From Trebouxia sp. TZW2008 (taxonomy: Eukaryota > Chlorophyta > Trebouxiophyceae > Trebouxiales > Trebouxiaceae), in assembly GCA_002118135.1 (NCBI GenBank), contig BDIU01000091.1:248001-312000 (forward strand): a stretch of 64,000 nt of DNA, in the 5' to 3' direction. The position numbers were made by a program, and so were the translations under genes. Every line of letters begins with the position of its first letter. Positions within the stretch are counted from its first letter, which is position 1. The notes beneath the pieces were generated by a model. It searched no databases, had not been told where the DNA came from, and was given only the letters and a program-made list of their open reading frames with translations. This document shows, in pieces, positions 31,101-43,100 of the stretch.

Positions 31101-34100
31101 GACTAACTCATGGTTGACAGTCATTGTATGCATATGTGATTGATCTGCTTGCCCATGGTGCTGGCAATTGATACTTTCCCACACCCATTGCTGCTGAAGG
31201 CACAATTTGCTTTCAGCAGATAGCTATGCAGCTGACCCGTTGCCCCCAGACCCAGTTTGTGCGTCATCCACTGACCTGAAGGCTTGATGTTGAGCAGGGT
31301 GCTTCACACTGCAAAAATCTAAAGTGCTGTGTCCTGGTGTTACCTTGACGTCAGAATCTGTTGGTTCTGCAGCGTTGCAAGAAGTGAGCTTTCTGTGACT
31401 TGCTTCAGCAGTCATGGGTCTTGAGCACGCTTGCAAATCACACAGACAACCTGCAGCTTGTAACATTGATTGGCTGATGAAGGCTGACACATGAGACCAC
31501 ACCACAAGCATTGCAATCTGCTAACTCCTGCTTAGCCTTCATCACTGTTCAAGGTTAAACTGCAGAAGCTGGCAGTCTACATGCAGTGGATTCTTGTGTG
31601 TCGCCTTGAGTTGGCCTTCATGAGTTCAGCACCAGTATATGTTGCAAAGTGTCCATGACTTGCTGCAGCAGCCTTGACTATCATGATTTGGCATGGAGCC
31701 AACTGTGTTGCTGGCTAAGCTGGAGAGGCTGGCTGTTCACAATCGAGTGGTTTGTGGTGTGTTGTCTTCAGTCAGCTTTCATCAGTCCTACACAGCCACA
31801 AGACGCAATGTGTCTTTGAGGTTTGCTGTAGCCATGACTGGTAATTGTGCATGTAGACAGTTGCATTACTGTCATATAGATGTACATTAACCGAGTCTTA
31901 TTGTTGTAGCCATGATGTGGTGGTTGTGTGCAGGGAGACGACAGTCCTTGAGGCTAAGCTGGAGAAGCTGGCTGCCTTGATAGGGCAGGTGGGACTTGGG
32001 GCAGGGCTGTTGGCCTTTGGGGCCCTTGCATCCCAATACAGCTGGCAGAAGTTCATTGTTGAGGGTCAGAGCTGGGACTGGTCCTTTGCATCAGAGTACC
32101 TCCGATTCCTCATCACTGCCATCACCATTCTGGTATGTTCCCATGCTATGTATCATGGATTTCACCCCAAACCATGTGATACCATGCCATGTGCAGCATA
32201 CTATGATTGAATGCATTGCAAGTGGCATCCTGTGGAAGAAATAACCGTATTACACATGTATATTGCTCGAGCACCCACCACAATGCTGATGACGGCGATG
32301 AGAAATTTCAGGTAGTCTGTCTGAGGCAAAGTTGCTTGAGAGTACCTGAAGTCCTGATCACTGCCGTCATTATTCTGCTGGGTGCTCATGCAGTGCATGA
32401 TGTTTGCTGCCATTTTTACCTGTGTTGTGCGCTTGCAACAAGCCTAGCAAGAATTGTGTGCTGACCGATTTAAATTGACTGCATGAGCACTCATTAAGAT
32501 GGTCATGGCAGTGACGAGGAACTTCAAGTAGTCCAGAGACAAACTTGTTTGCAAACCTGTTTCCGACTATCTTGATATCTTAATCATCGCCATCTTTGTC
32601 CTGGTATTGGGTTATGTAATGCACCTTGTTCTCTGACGCTTAAAGCTGCAACAAACTGAGCAAGTACAATATGCTATCAGAGCAGTGGCACTAAAGCAGG
32701 CACAAGTGCAGCTGATTATTAAGCACTTGGTCTGACAGGCCCTCATGCTCTGTGTTTCAGGTGTGCATTGTCCAGCAAAATGGCACACACATGCATTGAC
32801 AATCTATCTTATCGAGTGCAAGTCGATAATGCTCTCTGTTGTGTTGTTGCTGCCAGCAGGCAATTTAGTCTTTGCTGTGCTACCACACCACATGCCACAT
32901 GCTGCAATTTTTGAGTGCTTTGTATGCACATGTTGCATACAGCGGTGAACACTGACTGCAAGAGCACTTAACAGGATACATCGTGCTGACAGCATATTAT
33001 ATTTGCTAAGCTTTTTGCGTGCACGCACAAAAATCCGGCATAAGCGGCAACGCGCATGGTGCATAGCATGAGCGCCCACAGGGTAGTGATGGGGGTGATG
33101 ATGTACTGATGGTAGAGTGAAGCAACCTTGCTTCACTCTATTTGGACTACATTATCACTCCACACTTATGCCAGGTTTTTGTGCTTGTGTGCAAAAAGCT
33201 TAGCAAATATAATATGCTGTCAGCACGGTTGCGCTACAGCAGGCTTGGGAGGTTCCATGTCTGGGCCAACAGCAGCGCTGAGCAGCAAGCATGTATGACA
33301 GGCTCTCATTCAACATCGTACAGTACAGTACAAGTCTGCATCTAATGCCTTTGAGCTTGATGATGACAAGTCCCGCCTCTGTCATATCATCCCTGCCAAC
33401 ATCAACAGTCTCATCTGAAGACCTTTTGGAACTTTGGAGCTGAAATGCTCCTTGAAGTGCCCAGTAAGGAACATGCTGCATCATGCCATGGATTGTCTGC
33501 AGGTGGTGGCAATCCCTGAGAGGCTTCCGATGATTGTCACCATTGTTATTTTTGAGCATTTATTTCACCCTGGCCTACAGGTTGAGTCAAGTGCTGAAAG
33601 ACAACAAGCTGGTGCACCACCTGGGAGCTGCTGAGATCAATGGCCTGGCCACTGTCATCTGTACTGACACGACACTGCCAAAACCATCCTTGCACACAGC
33701 CCAAAACAAGTTTATCATGCCATGTATTGCCTGCAGGTCTTTGCAATCCCAGAAGGGCTTCCTTTGGCGGTCACAATTGCCCTGGCCTACAGTGTGAAGC
33801 GCTCAAGGACAATAACTTGGTGCGCCATCTGCGAGACCCTGAGACCTAAACTGCTTGCAGGTGGCGGCAATCCCTGAGGGCCTTCCTCTGGCTGTCACCA
33901 TTGCCCTGGCTGCAGTGCCAAGTGGGTGCTGAAAGACAACAACCTGGTGCGCCATCTGGGAGCTGCTAAGGCCACGGCAACAGCCAACAGCCTCAGCTGC
34001 TCGCATTTGGTGCACCTGCTTTTTGTCTGTCAGCATCCACCTCAAAGTGAAGCCAGATGGAGCCACCAACACCTGCACTGACAACACCCTGCCGACAGCA

Positions 34101-37100
34101 TTGTTACACACAGCCCAAAACATTGTTCATCATGTCATGTATTGCCTGCAGGTAGTTGCGATCCCAGAAGGGCTCCCTTTGATGATCACAATTGCCCTGG
34201 CCTACAGTGTGAAGTGCTCAAGGACAATAAGTTGGTCCACCCTCTGGGAGCTGCTGAGACCATGTACTGCTTGCAGGTGGTGGTAATCCCTGAGGACCTT
34301 CCTCTGGCTGTCACCATTGCCCTGGCTGCAGTGCGAAGTGGGTGCTGAAAGACAACAACCTGATGCGCCATCTGGGAGCTGCTAAGGCCATGGCAACAGC
34401 CAACAGCCTCAACTGGTCGCAGATGACGCACCTGGGTTTTGTCTGTCAGCATCCATCTTAAAACTGAAGCCAAGTAGAACCACCAACACCTGCACTGACA
34501 AGACCCTGCCAACAGCATCCTTATGCACAGCCCAAAACAGGTGTGATCATGCCATGTATTGCCTGCAGGTCGTGGCAATTCCTGAGGGGCTGCCTTTGGC
34601 AGTCACAATTGCCCTGGCCTACAGCGTGAAGCGCATGCTGAAGGACAACAACCTGGTACGCCACCTGGGAGCTGCAGAGACCATGGGCACAGCCACCACT
34701 ATCTGCACTGACAAGACAGGTAAGGACTGCACTGTCATGAACTGTATGCCAGCAAGACAGTGCTGGTACAGTGAGTGTGTCCGCCTGCCTGCCTACAACT
34801 GCATTGTCAATGTCTGTCAAGCAGCACTATGCTGTAGATGTGTGCAGCCTGCCTGCTGGTCTGCCTGTCATGTTAGCTTGCAGCCTGGCAGCCTGCCGTT
34901 TGATTGCATGTGCATGGGCAATAGCTTCTTCAACTGTGGCCTGAAGATCAGTTGGAACTGATGCTGCACAAATCTATGCTTCATGCTATGTAGTGTGCTG
35001 TGTTGTTTCACAATGTATCCTGCTTGTGCTGCAGGCACGCTGACCCAGAATGACATGCAAGTGGTGCGCATGTGGGTGGGAGGAGCTGACTTCAACAAGC
35101 TGGACTCCTTAAAGACTCCTCAGCCAGGTAATGTACTTCCGAGCATCACATTATGCATTGACAAAATCAGATTACGCCAGCAACCTGGCTTGGCTTGCGC
35201 TGTGATGCTTCCAGTTTTTAGCATGATTTGCCCGTTTTCAAGGACTTCTCCCTGGTCTAGATTTTGACACCACCATGTTTCAGCGAGTTTGCGCAAGATG
35301 GGATGGCTTAATCTGAGCATCATACAAGTGCTGCATGACAATATCCTGGGGAAGCAGACATTCAATCCAGCACAAGTGCTGAGTGTGACTAGCCTAAGCC
35401 TGTCTATGTGGCCACCTGTCGCAGATTTGAGTGTGGGTGGCAATTGAGGTATGTTGTGTGTACTGCAGTGGGGCGGAATGAGTGGCAGGACATCCCTCTG
35501 GGGCTAGACCCCCGGGTACGGGACCTGCTGGGCAGCAGCGTGGCCCTCAACACCACTGCCAGTGTCAAGCCTGACCACGAGTCAGGTCTGCCCTGCCATT
35601 TGTCTCCTTTTGCCATAGACAACATTGCTTGTCTTGCAGTTCTGTGCTGAGGCTTGCCTCCATCACGTGACCTGCCATAGCTTTGTGCCAGATTGTGCAA
35701 CAGGCTTGCCTTGGTGCTTCTGTCCATCACTTGACCTGCTATAGCTTATGCCAGCTTTTGCAACAGGATCGCCGTGCCACTTGACTCCGTCACTTGACAT
35801 CTGCTACAGCTTTGTGTCAGCTCATCCATCAGGCTTGCGCAGTTGGTTGCGTTCAGCATTTCCCCCCTGCTCTCAATTGTTTTGTCATACTTTCTTTGCA
35901 TGATTGATGGATTCATGACATATTCTCTTATAAAGCTTGCACCCAGCCGCATGTAGCAACCTGTAGTGCGCAAATAGGTCATGGTCCTGCTGTTTGCCAC
36001 ATGCGCTGCTTGTAGGGCTTTTCCTAGACTGCAGGGTGCAGAGGTTACTGTGATAGAATGTTTGGGCATAGGATTTTGCCCACATCCTGTTTTCCACTTG
36101 CATCAAATTGCCAGTCTGTATAAGTCAAGTTGCAGAAGCAAAATTCAATATCTTGATGCCTTGCTTGACATGCACTGTTGACTTTGCATGGCTTCATACA
36201 GTTGAAGCTTGCACATGTCCTGCTGCTGACCTGGCGGAATTCTCCTGTGCGTTGTACATGCACAGGTGAGTTTCTTCAAGTGTGCAACAGGACACCAGCA
36301 ACACTTCAGCGCCTTGATGTCTACCTGCGTTGCAAGATATGCGTAGTGATTGCATGACTTCATACATGTGAAGTCATGCATGCATACTGTTGTCTAATTT
36401 GACAAACTCGCCTGTGCTTTGCCAGGCATGCCTGAGCTGGTACGCATGAGCAACAGGGTGTGCAACAATCCTCAACATGATGCATTGCGGGATATCTCTG
36501 TATACATAGGCAACAATACACAGTCATATACCAGTGCCCCTGTGTTTATCAATTGCTAGACGGGCAGCAATGCAAGTGTGCATATGGCCACGTCACACTT
36601 GCAGAATTGATTTCCATGCTGTCATCATGAACTGCTCAGCACCTGCAGGTGAACCTGTGCATGTGAGCAACAGTGTGTCTGCACAAGCTGACATGTCACT
36701 TCATGTCCTCATGCATTGCTGGTGCAGGTGAGTTTGTGCGTGTGGGCAACCGTACAGAGTGCGCTCTGCTAGAGCTGTGCAGCAAGCTTGGAGTTGAGGT
36801 GGGCTCATTGCAGCAGGCCCACCAGATCCTGCAAGTGATCCCGTTCTCATCAGATCGCAAGCGCATGACTTCGGTCACGCTACAGAGCCATGCTTCGTGA
36901 GTCACCCAGCTGCTGTGCCTTTGCCTGTTTCCAGTCAGCACCACGCTCTCCAATGCAATGATTGATGCACTAAAATGTTTATGTGCCAAGTGTACATGTG
37001 ACAATGATTCACTGCTGTCCTCCTTGCAGGTGTTGCAATTCTGTGCAGCTGTGCAAGGCACTTATGTTTACATTACAACTATTTGTTCCTACACCTGAGG

Positions 37101-40100
37101 TGCATCATAGCAGGCAATTTGCATGAGTTTCTTATCATGAGCCGATGTGCATGAGCAAGTACAGCAGCAGCTTTGGCCTCGATTGCTTCTTGCAACCTGC
37201 AGCCGAGGACATATATGCATGCGCCACATATATAGCTGCAACAGCGTTTGTCATATCATCCAGGCCTGTCTGAAGACGCCTGCATGACTACTCAGCTGCC
37301 TTTATTGTTACTGCATGATGGCACTGCAGTATCACCTGATGTCCTGATATAAGTGCACTCATTATAAGGACATGTTCTTTGATAAAGGAAAAGAATACAG
37401 AACCCATCACTGCATCCTGGCTGCAGTGGTACTGGCTGCATTGTGGGTATTGAGTGTTTTAAGTGATTTGATGTAAGTTTTTGGGAACAAAGGCAGTCAT
37501 CACATCACTAACCCGTGTTGTATACAACCTCGTGCACATCATGCCTTCAGAGACCGTGCATCAAGGGTACGATGTGCGCCAGGCTGTCCACTCAGATTGC
37601 AGCTGAGATCATCCGGGACCTGTGCACCAAGCTGGTCAAGGCTGACTGAATGCAAGTGACTGTGGAGGATTGCAGGCATGATGTGTGCACGGCTTTCTAC
37701 TAAGGGTGCGGCTGATAATCCTGGACCTGTGCACCATGCAGGTCGGGCATGACAGTGGGGTAATCAGGGCGAATTTGCATGTATCTCAAGACATGACTGT
37801 AGAGTGTTAGTGACTGTGCAGGATTGAAGGCATGATGTGCGCCCGGCTCTTCACTAAGGGTGCAGCTGAGATCATCCTGGACTTGTGCACTAAGCGAGTA
37901 CGGGACGACAGTGGGGTGACCAAGATGAGTCAGGAGGAGAAAGATGAGCTCCTTCAGAATTTCTCCCAGGATGGCAACAGGTGTGTGCAGTTGGTTTCTA
38001 CTAGATGATCATGATAGTAATGCTATCCACATTGTTCAAGACAAGCTACTTTGAGTCACAACGACAAGGTTGAGCTGCCACAAAGTTCATGCCAGATGGC
38101 AACAGGTACTCTGCAGCTTTCTCCATCAAAAGATCAGTCTGCTTCTCCATGGCATACTGCTGTTGCACAGAAAAGCTGACTTGTGCTGCTTGTGCATTGC
38201 TTGCCTGAGGTCTCAAGACAAGCAACTAACCTTGTCTCCAATTTCCACCAGTCAGATACTCTGGACACCTTTGATCAATCACATTGTTGCTGAGGGCTCA
38301 GTCATAGGACTAAACTTGTTTGTACTGCATTGATAGGATTCAGCCTGTTTGTGTTACATTGACAACACTAAGCCAGCTTGTGTCCCAGTACTGAGCCTGC
38401 TTGTGTTGGCGGTCACAGCACTCAGCCTGGTGATGTTGCCATCAAAAGACCCAGCCTGCTTGTGCTGCAAACACAGGCTTAAGCCTGCTTGTGTTGCAAC
38501 ATCAAGCACAGCATATCACATTCGACACCAAGCATACCGAGCAGACATGAGATGCAGGGTCCTGAGTCATATGACTTGGCCTGCTGTGTTGCAATTTGAG
38601 CACTGTGTTGCAGGATTTAGACATCTGTGTAGACATCTTTAGGCAATGGCAGTTTGCTTGCCTTGAAACGTCCTGATGAGCATTGGCAAGCGTCCTGCAA
38701 CACAAGCAGGCTTAGTCCTATGCTTGCAACATCTCCATTTGCTGGGTGCTGCTCCCAATGTTACGACTTGCCACTGGAACAATGTTGACGGTGAGCATTG
38801 GAATAGCAATGGGAACAGCACTCAGCAAATAGAGAGGGAGCTGACCCTTATTGACGTGGCGGTCTATACATCTTAGCCTGCTTGTGTTGCCATTTGAGCA
38901 CCGTGTTGCGGGAGCCTTGCCATTGCCTACCAGGGCACACATATATCTTGGTGTGCAATGGCGAGCTTTCTGCAATATACGCAGACGCAGTCCTGTGATG
39001 CCAACACAAGCAGGCTCAGCCCCATGAACGCAACAGCTCCATTTGCTGGGTGCTGCTCCCGTCGCTGTTACTTGCTACTTCAATAATGTGGATCGTGAGC
39101 AGTGGAATAGCACTGGCGGCAGCATTTGGCAGATGGACAGGCACCCGACCCTTATTGCTCTTGTGGGCTCTAGGACTTAGCTCGCATTTTTTGCCATCTC
39201 AGCACTGTGCTTGCTTATATTGCAGGACTCTCGCCATTGCTTACTGAGGCATATTTGTGTGCTTTCCCAACAGCGTGGATTGCGCTGTTCGTTCTGCTGT
39301 TTCAGTGCTTGCCATCCCCGCTGAGCAGTGGAACAGCAATGGGAACAGCAGCCAGCAGTTGGAAGGCACTGGCCCCTCCTGTGGCGTGCTACTCAGCCTA
39401 CTTGTATTGCAGTCTCAGCCCTGTGCTTGCTTACAGTACAGAATGCTTGCAACTCCTTACTGGGACATATGTGTGCCCTTCTCCAACAACTTCTCCAACA
39501 ACGTGTATGGCTAGCAGTGGGACAGCAATGGAAGCAGCACACAGCAGATGGACATATTGCAATTATATGACAAAGTCTGCTTGTGTTGCAACCATAGGAC
39601 TGAGCCTTATGGTTAATGGTGCAGGACACTGGCTATTGCCTACCGGGACATCTTCGTCCCATTCTCCAACAATGGTGATGGTGAGCAGTGGTCCTCTGAT
39701 GGGAGCAGCACCCAGCAGATGGAGAGGGACCTGACCCTCATTGCTGTAGTGGGCATTCAGGATCCCCTTAGGCCGCAGGTTCCGGCATCTATTGCACAGT
39801 GCCACAGGGCTGGCATCACCGTCAGAATGCTGACAGGTGAGTTGTCTGACTGCACCATGCCACAGGGCTAGCATCACTGTCAGGACCAAATGAGGTTGCA
39901 GGTTCCAGACTCCATCGCACAGTGTCACAGGCTGGCATCACTGTCAGGATGCTGACAGGTGAGCTGTCTGTCTGGCTGCCATCATGTTGAATCGTCCACT
40001 CCTTGTTGCCATGCACATGCTTGCAAGTCAGGCTCTACAACCATGCTAGGCATGTGCAGCAGTAGGAACGCGTTCAGACCATTTAGCTCGCAGGGTCTCC

Positions 40101-43100
40101 TCATATTCCACATAATCGGCCCCTAGCTTAGTCAACCCTCGGCGTGTTACTATCAACCCAGTGCACATGGTGTGCAAAGGCGCTCAGTCTTCAAGTGACT
40201 GCATGCATTGCACGGCGTCATGAGGCTGGCAACAACAATCCAGCCCTGTTGGAGCGTTGCACACCGTGGCAAGATGAAGCTAGGGTCTGTATTGCTGTGC
40301 AATGCATGCATGCAATTGCAGTCTATGAATGCCTGTGCGCCCGCTCAGCATCAATTAGTGAATATTTGTGGGCATGCCACACACTTGTGGCATGCTGCTG
40401 CTTGGTGCTTCTTGCTTGTCTGGTAAGTCTGCTGGCAACTGGGACCCTGTGAGGCAGCAGGCATCAGCATGGACCCAGACAACACTGCGTTGACTGCGTC
40501 GATGCTGGCGTTTACTGCCAATGAGGGGTTCCTTCTTGTTGCTGATCTGCTGGACAGCTGTATGTGCCCTTAGCAGCTAGTGTTGCTGCTGCACCCTTTT
40601 TGTACTTCATAGGGTGTCTCTTCCTGAGGGTCTGTTGTGCAAGACAAGTGTGATCTCTTGATTGTCTGCATCATTTCAACAAGTCCCTTGCATGGTGTGG
40701 GTCCTGTGCAATCAATGTGGACCAACTTCTGCATCTGTGTGCTTGGTGGTTCAGCTGTTCCCCAGCTCTTGCTAATTACCTTCATGCTTCTTGACAAGAG
40801 CTCCTGCATCTCAAATTGTAGCTGCTACTTCTTGTGAAAATGACAGCCGACATAACTTGTGTGGTGTTTGACAGCAACATCACATCCCGTCGCCGGCAAC
40901 AGAAAGTATCAAACGCTGGGCCCAGCACAGGATGATCATTTGCCAGAAGGATCCCGTGGTGCTCCACCACTGCGCAGGCTGTAGCCCAATTCTTGGCAGT
41001 TGTGTAGCCTGTGGCATCCTTTTCATGACTGATCAGCCTGTATTCGGCCCAACTTTTGGTCCTGAACTTCACGCCTATTTACATGAGACCTTGCACCTCA
41101 TAGTACAGCTGGAATGCTTTGTTGGGCATTCAGGCCAGCTTGCATATCCTGGCAAGGCCCCAGGCTGTGGTGCTAATCGTCCCTGTATCACACATGCCTG
41201 CTACCATGCCGAGACAATCTAGTCATTCCTGAACTGGATGCCATCATCTTTGGCAATCAGCACAGGCTGTCTTGCTGCTGTCATCTGACACGCAGCAGCA
41301 CCACAGCATGTGCAGTTGCCAAGGACAATGGCATCCGTTCTAATTCTGATCACCTTGTGTCACTCAACGTCTGCATGATAGCAGGTTTGTGTGATACAGG
41401 TGACAGCAGCATGACAGCCTGTGCTAAGGCCAGGGACTGGCATAGTTTTCGGTAGTAAATAGTCTGTGTTGGCATGACAGCAGCTTGTATGCTACAGGTA
41501 ACACAGCAACACAGCCTGTGCAACTGCAAGGACTGTGGCATTCTTCCCACGAGTGATCAGCCTGTGTTGGCGTGACAGCAAGCTTGTGCGATACAGGTGA
41601 CAGCAGCACCACAGCGTGCGCCATCGCAAAGGATTGTGGTATCCTTTCAAAGGATGACCAGCCAGTGTTGGGCCTGCCCAAGGAGATTCACCACCTTTCT
41701 GCATCAAGGTCGACCGTTGAGTCGTCCACTAGCAGCTCAGAGGAAGCTGATGACCTCTCAGACCGCATTGCTAGCGGCAGCATGGCATCAACTTCTGGCC
41801 GTGGTGGTGCGTCAGAGAATGGTACGCTCTCTTCACCTTATTGCATTAACAAGTTAATTTGTGTGATCTGTTTTCTGGAATCGACACAAGCATTGCTGCC
41901 CAAGGGTTCTCTGGCCAGCTAAAAGTGTTGCTGTGCCTGCTGCGGGCAAGAGTATTCTTGACTCGCAATAGCTGGCTGGAATTCAGGCTTTCATGTCTCA
42001 TGAGCATAGCTTTCATTCAAATGTGCCAGATATACTGCATCATGTAGCTATTGGGTTCCTTGATGAGTCGCAACTTTGTATGGGTGTAACGCTGCCCAAA
42101 GCATGTCATGTTGACCATGCGCACACTGTACAGTCAATGTACCCAGCGCATGGTGCGACAACTGCAATACAATGTAGATTGGCTGTGCATCGTCAAAATG
42201 GTGTTGGCAGTAGCAACGGCGAGCTTTCTGCACAGAACTTGATCTTTGCCCAAGTCACATGACGTGTGCAGCAATATAGCGTAGCAAATCGGCACATTGT
42301 TGTGCAGGCAGAAGTGACCTGAGTAATATCAATGATCCAACGTCTGCTCCATGACAGCTTCACATTGCTGTGCAGGCACAACTGGAACTGGAAGTAGCAA
42401 CGGTCAGCTGGCTACTTCAGATGCCACATTGGTGTTGGAGGGCTATCAGTTCCGGGACTTTGTGGTGGGTCCCAATGGCGTCATTGACAGGGCGGCCTTT
42501 GCAGCGATTTGGCCCCGCCTCAGAGTGCTTGCACGGTGTAGTCCAGAGGACAAGTACACCATTGTCAAAGGTAAGATTTGTCACTGCTGTCCCACCCTGC
42601 AGGAGCACTTTGTGAAGGGCCCAACAATGACATAGGGAGGGCAGCCTTTGCAGCATTATGGCCCGCCTCAGATACTTTGCGCGGTGTGGGTCACAGGACA
42701 AGTACACCATAGTAAGACATGAATCTTGAGATTGCCGTTTTCATGCAAATTGACCGCTCATCACCCCTTCCAGAGTCCTGGCACAGTGGAGCCCTGAGGG
42801 AAAACGTACCTTGTCAAAGGTGGGGCTTGCTGTTGCTGTCTCACTTCATAGGAAGACCTTTGTTGCGTGCACGAAATCAGTAATCAATGGTGCATGTACC
42901 TCCTGACGACAAGTACAAGATAGTAAAAGGTGTGGCTTGGCAACGAATCCCTGCTGGAAAACCACATGTTGTTGTATGCCCTGCCTCACAATCCTCGCAC
43001 AGTGTTGTTCTGAGCACAAATACATGGTTTCAAAAGTCAGGCTCAGCATTGCTGTTCCAGCCCACAAAAAGAGTCTAGTGTGCTTCTGAAATACTCGAGA

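Noticed and set aside
32983..33226. Transposable element with terminal inverted repeats
   Set aside because: No target-site duplication or transposase is visible and the interior contains ATPase-exon-like sequence, so local foldback duplication fits better.
34186..34820. Long minus-strand open frames inside the ATPase gene (also at 41350-41707, 44210-45147 and 45243-45482)
   Set aside because: They are antisense to exon 6, 12 or 14 or to their shadow copies; the open length follows from exon codon bias, and there are no independent starts or domains.
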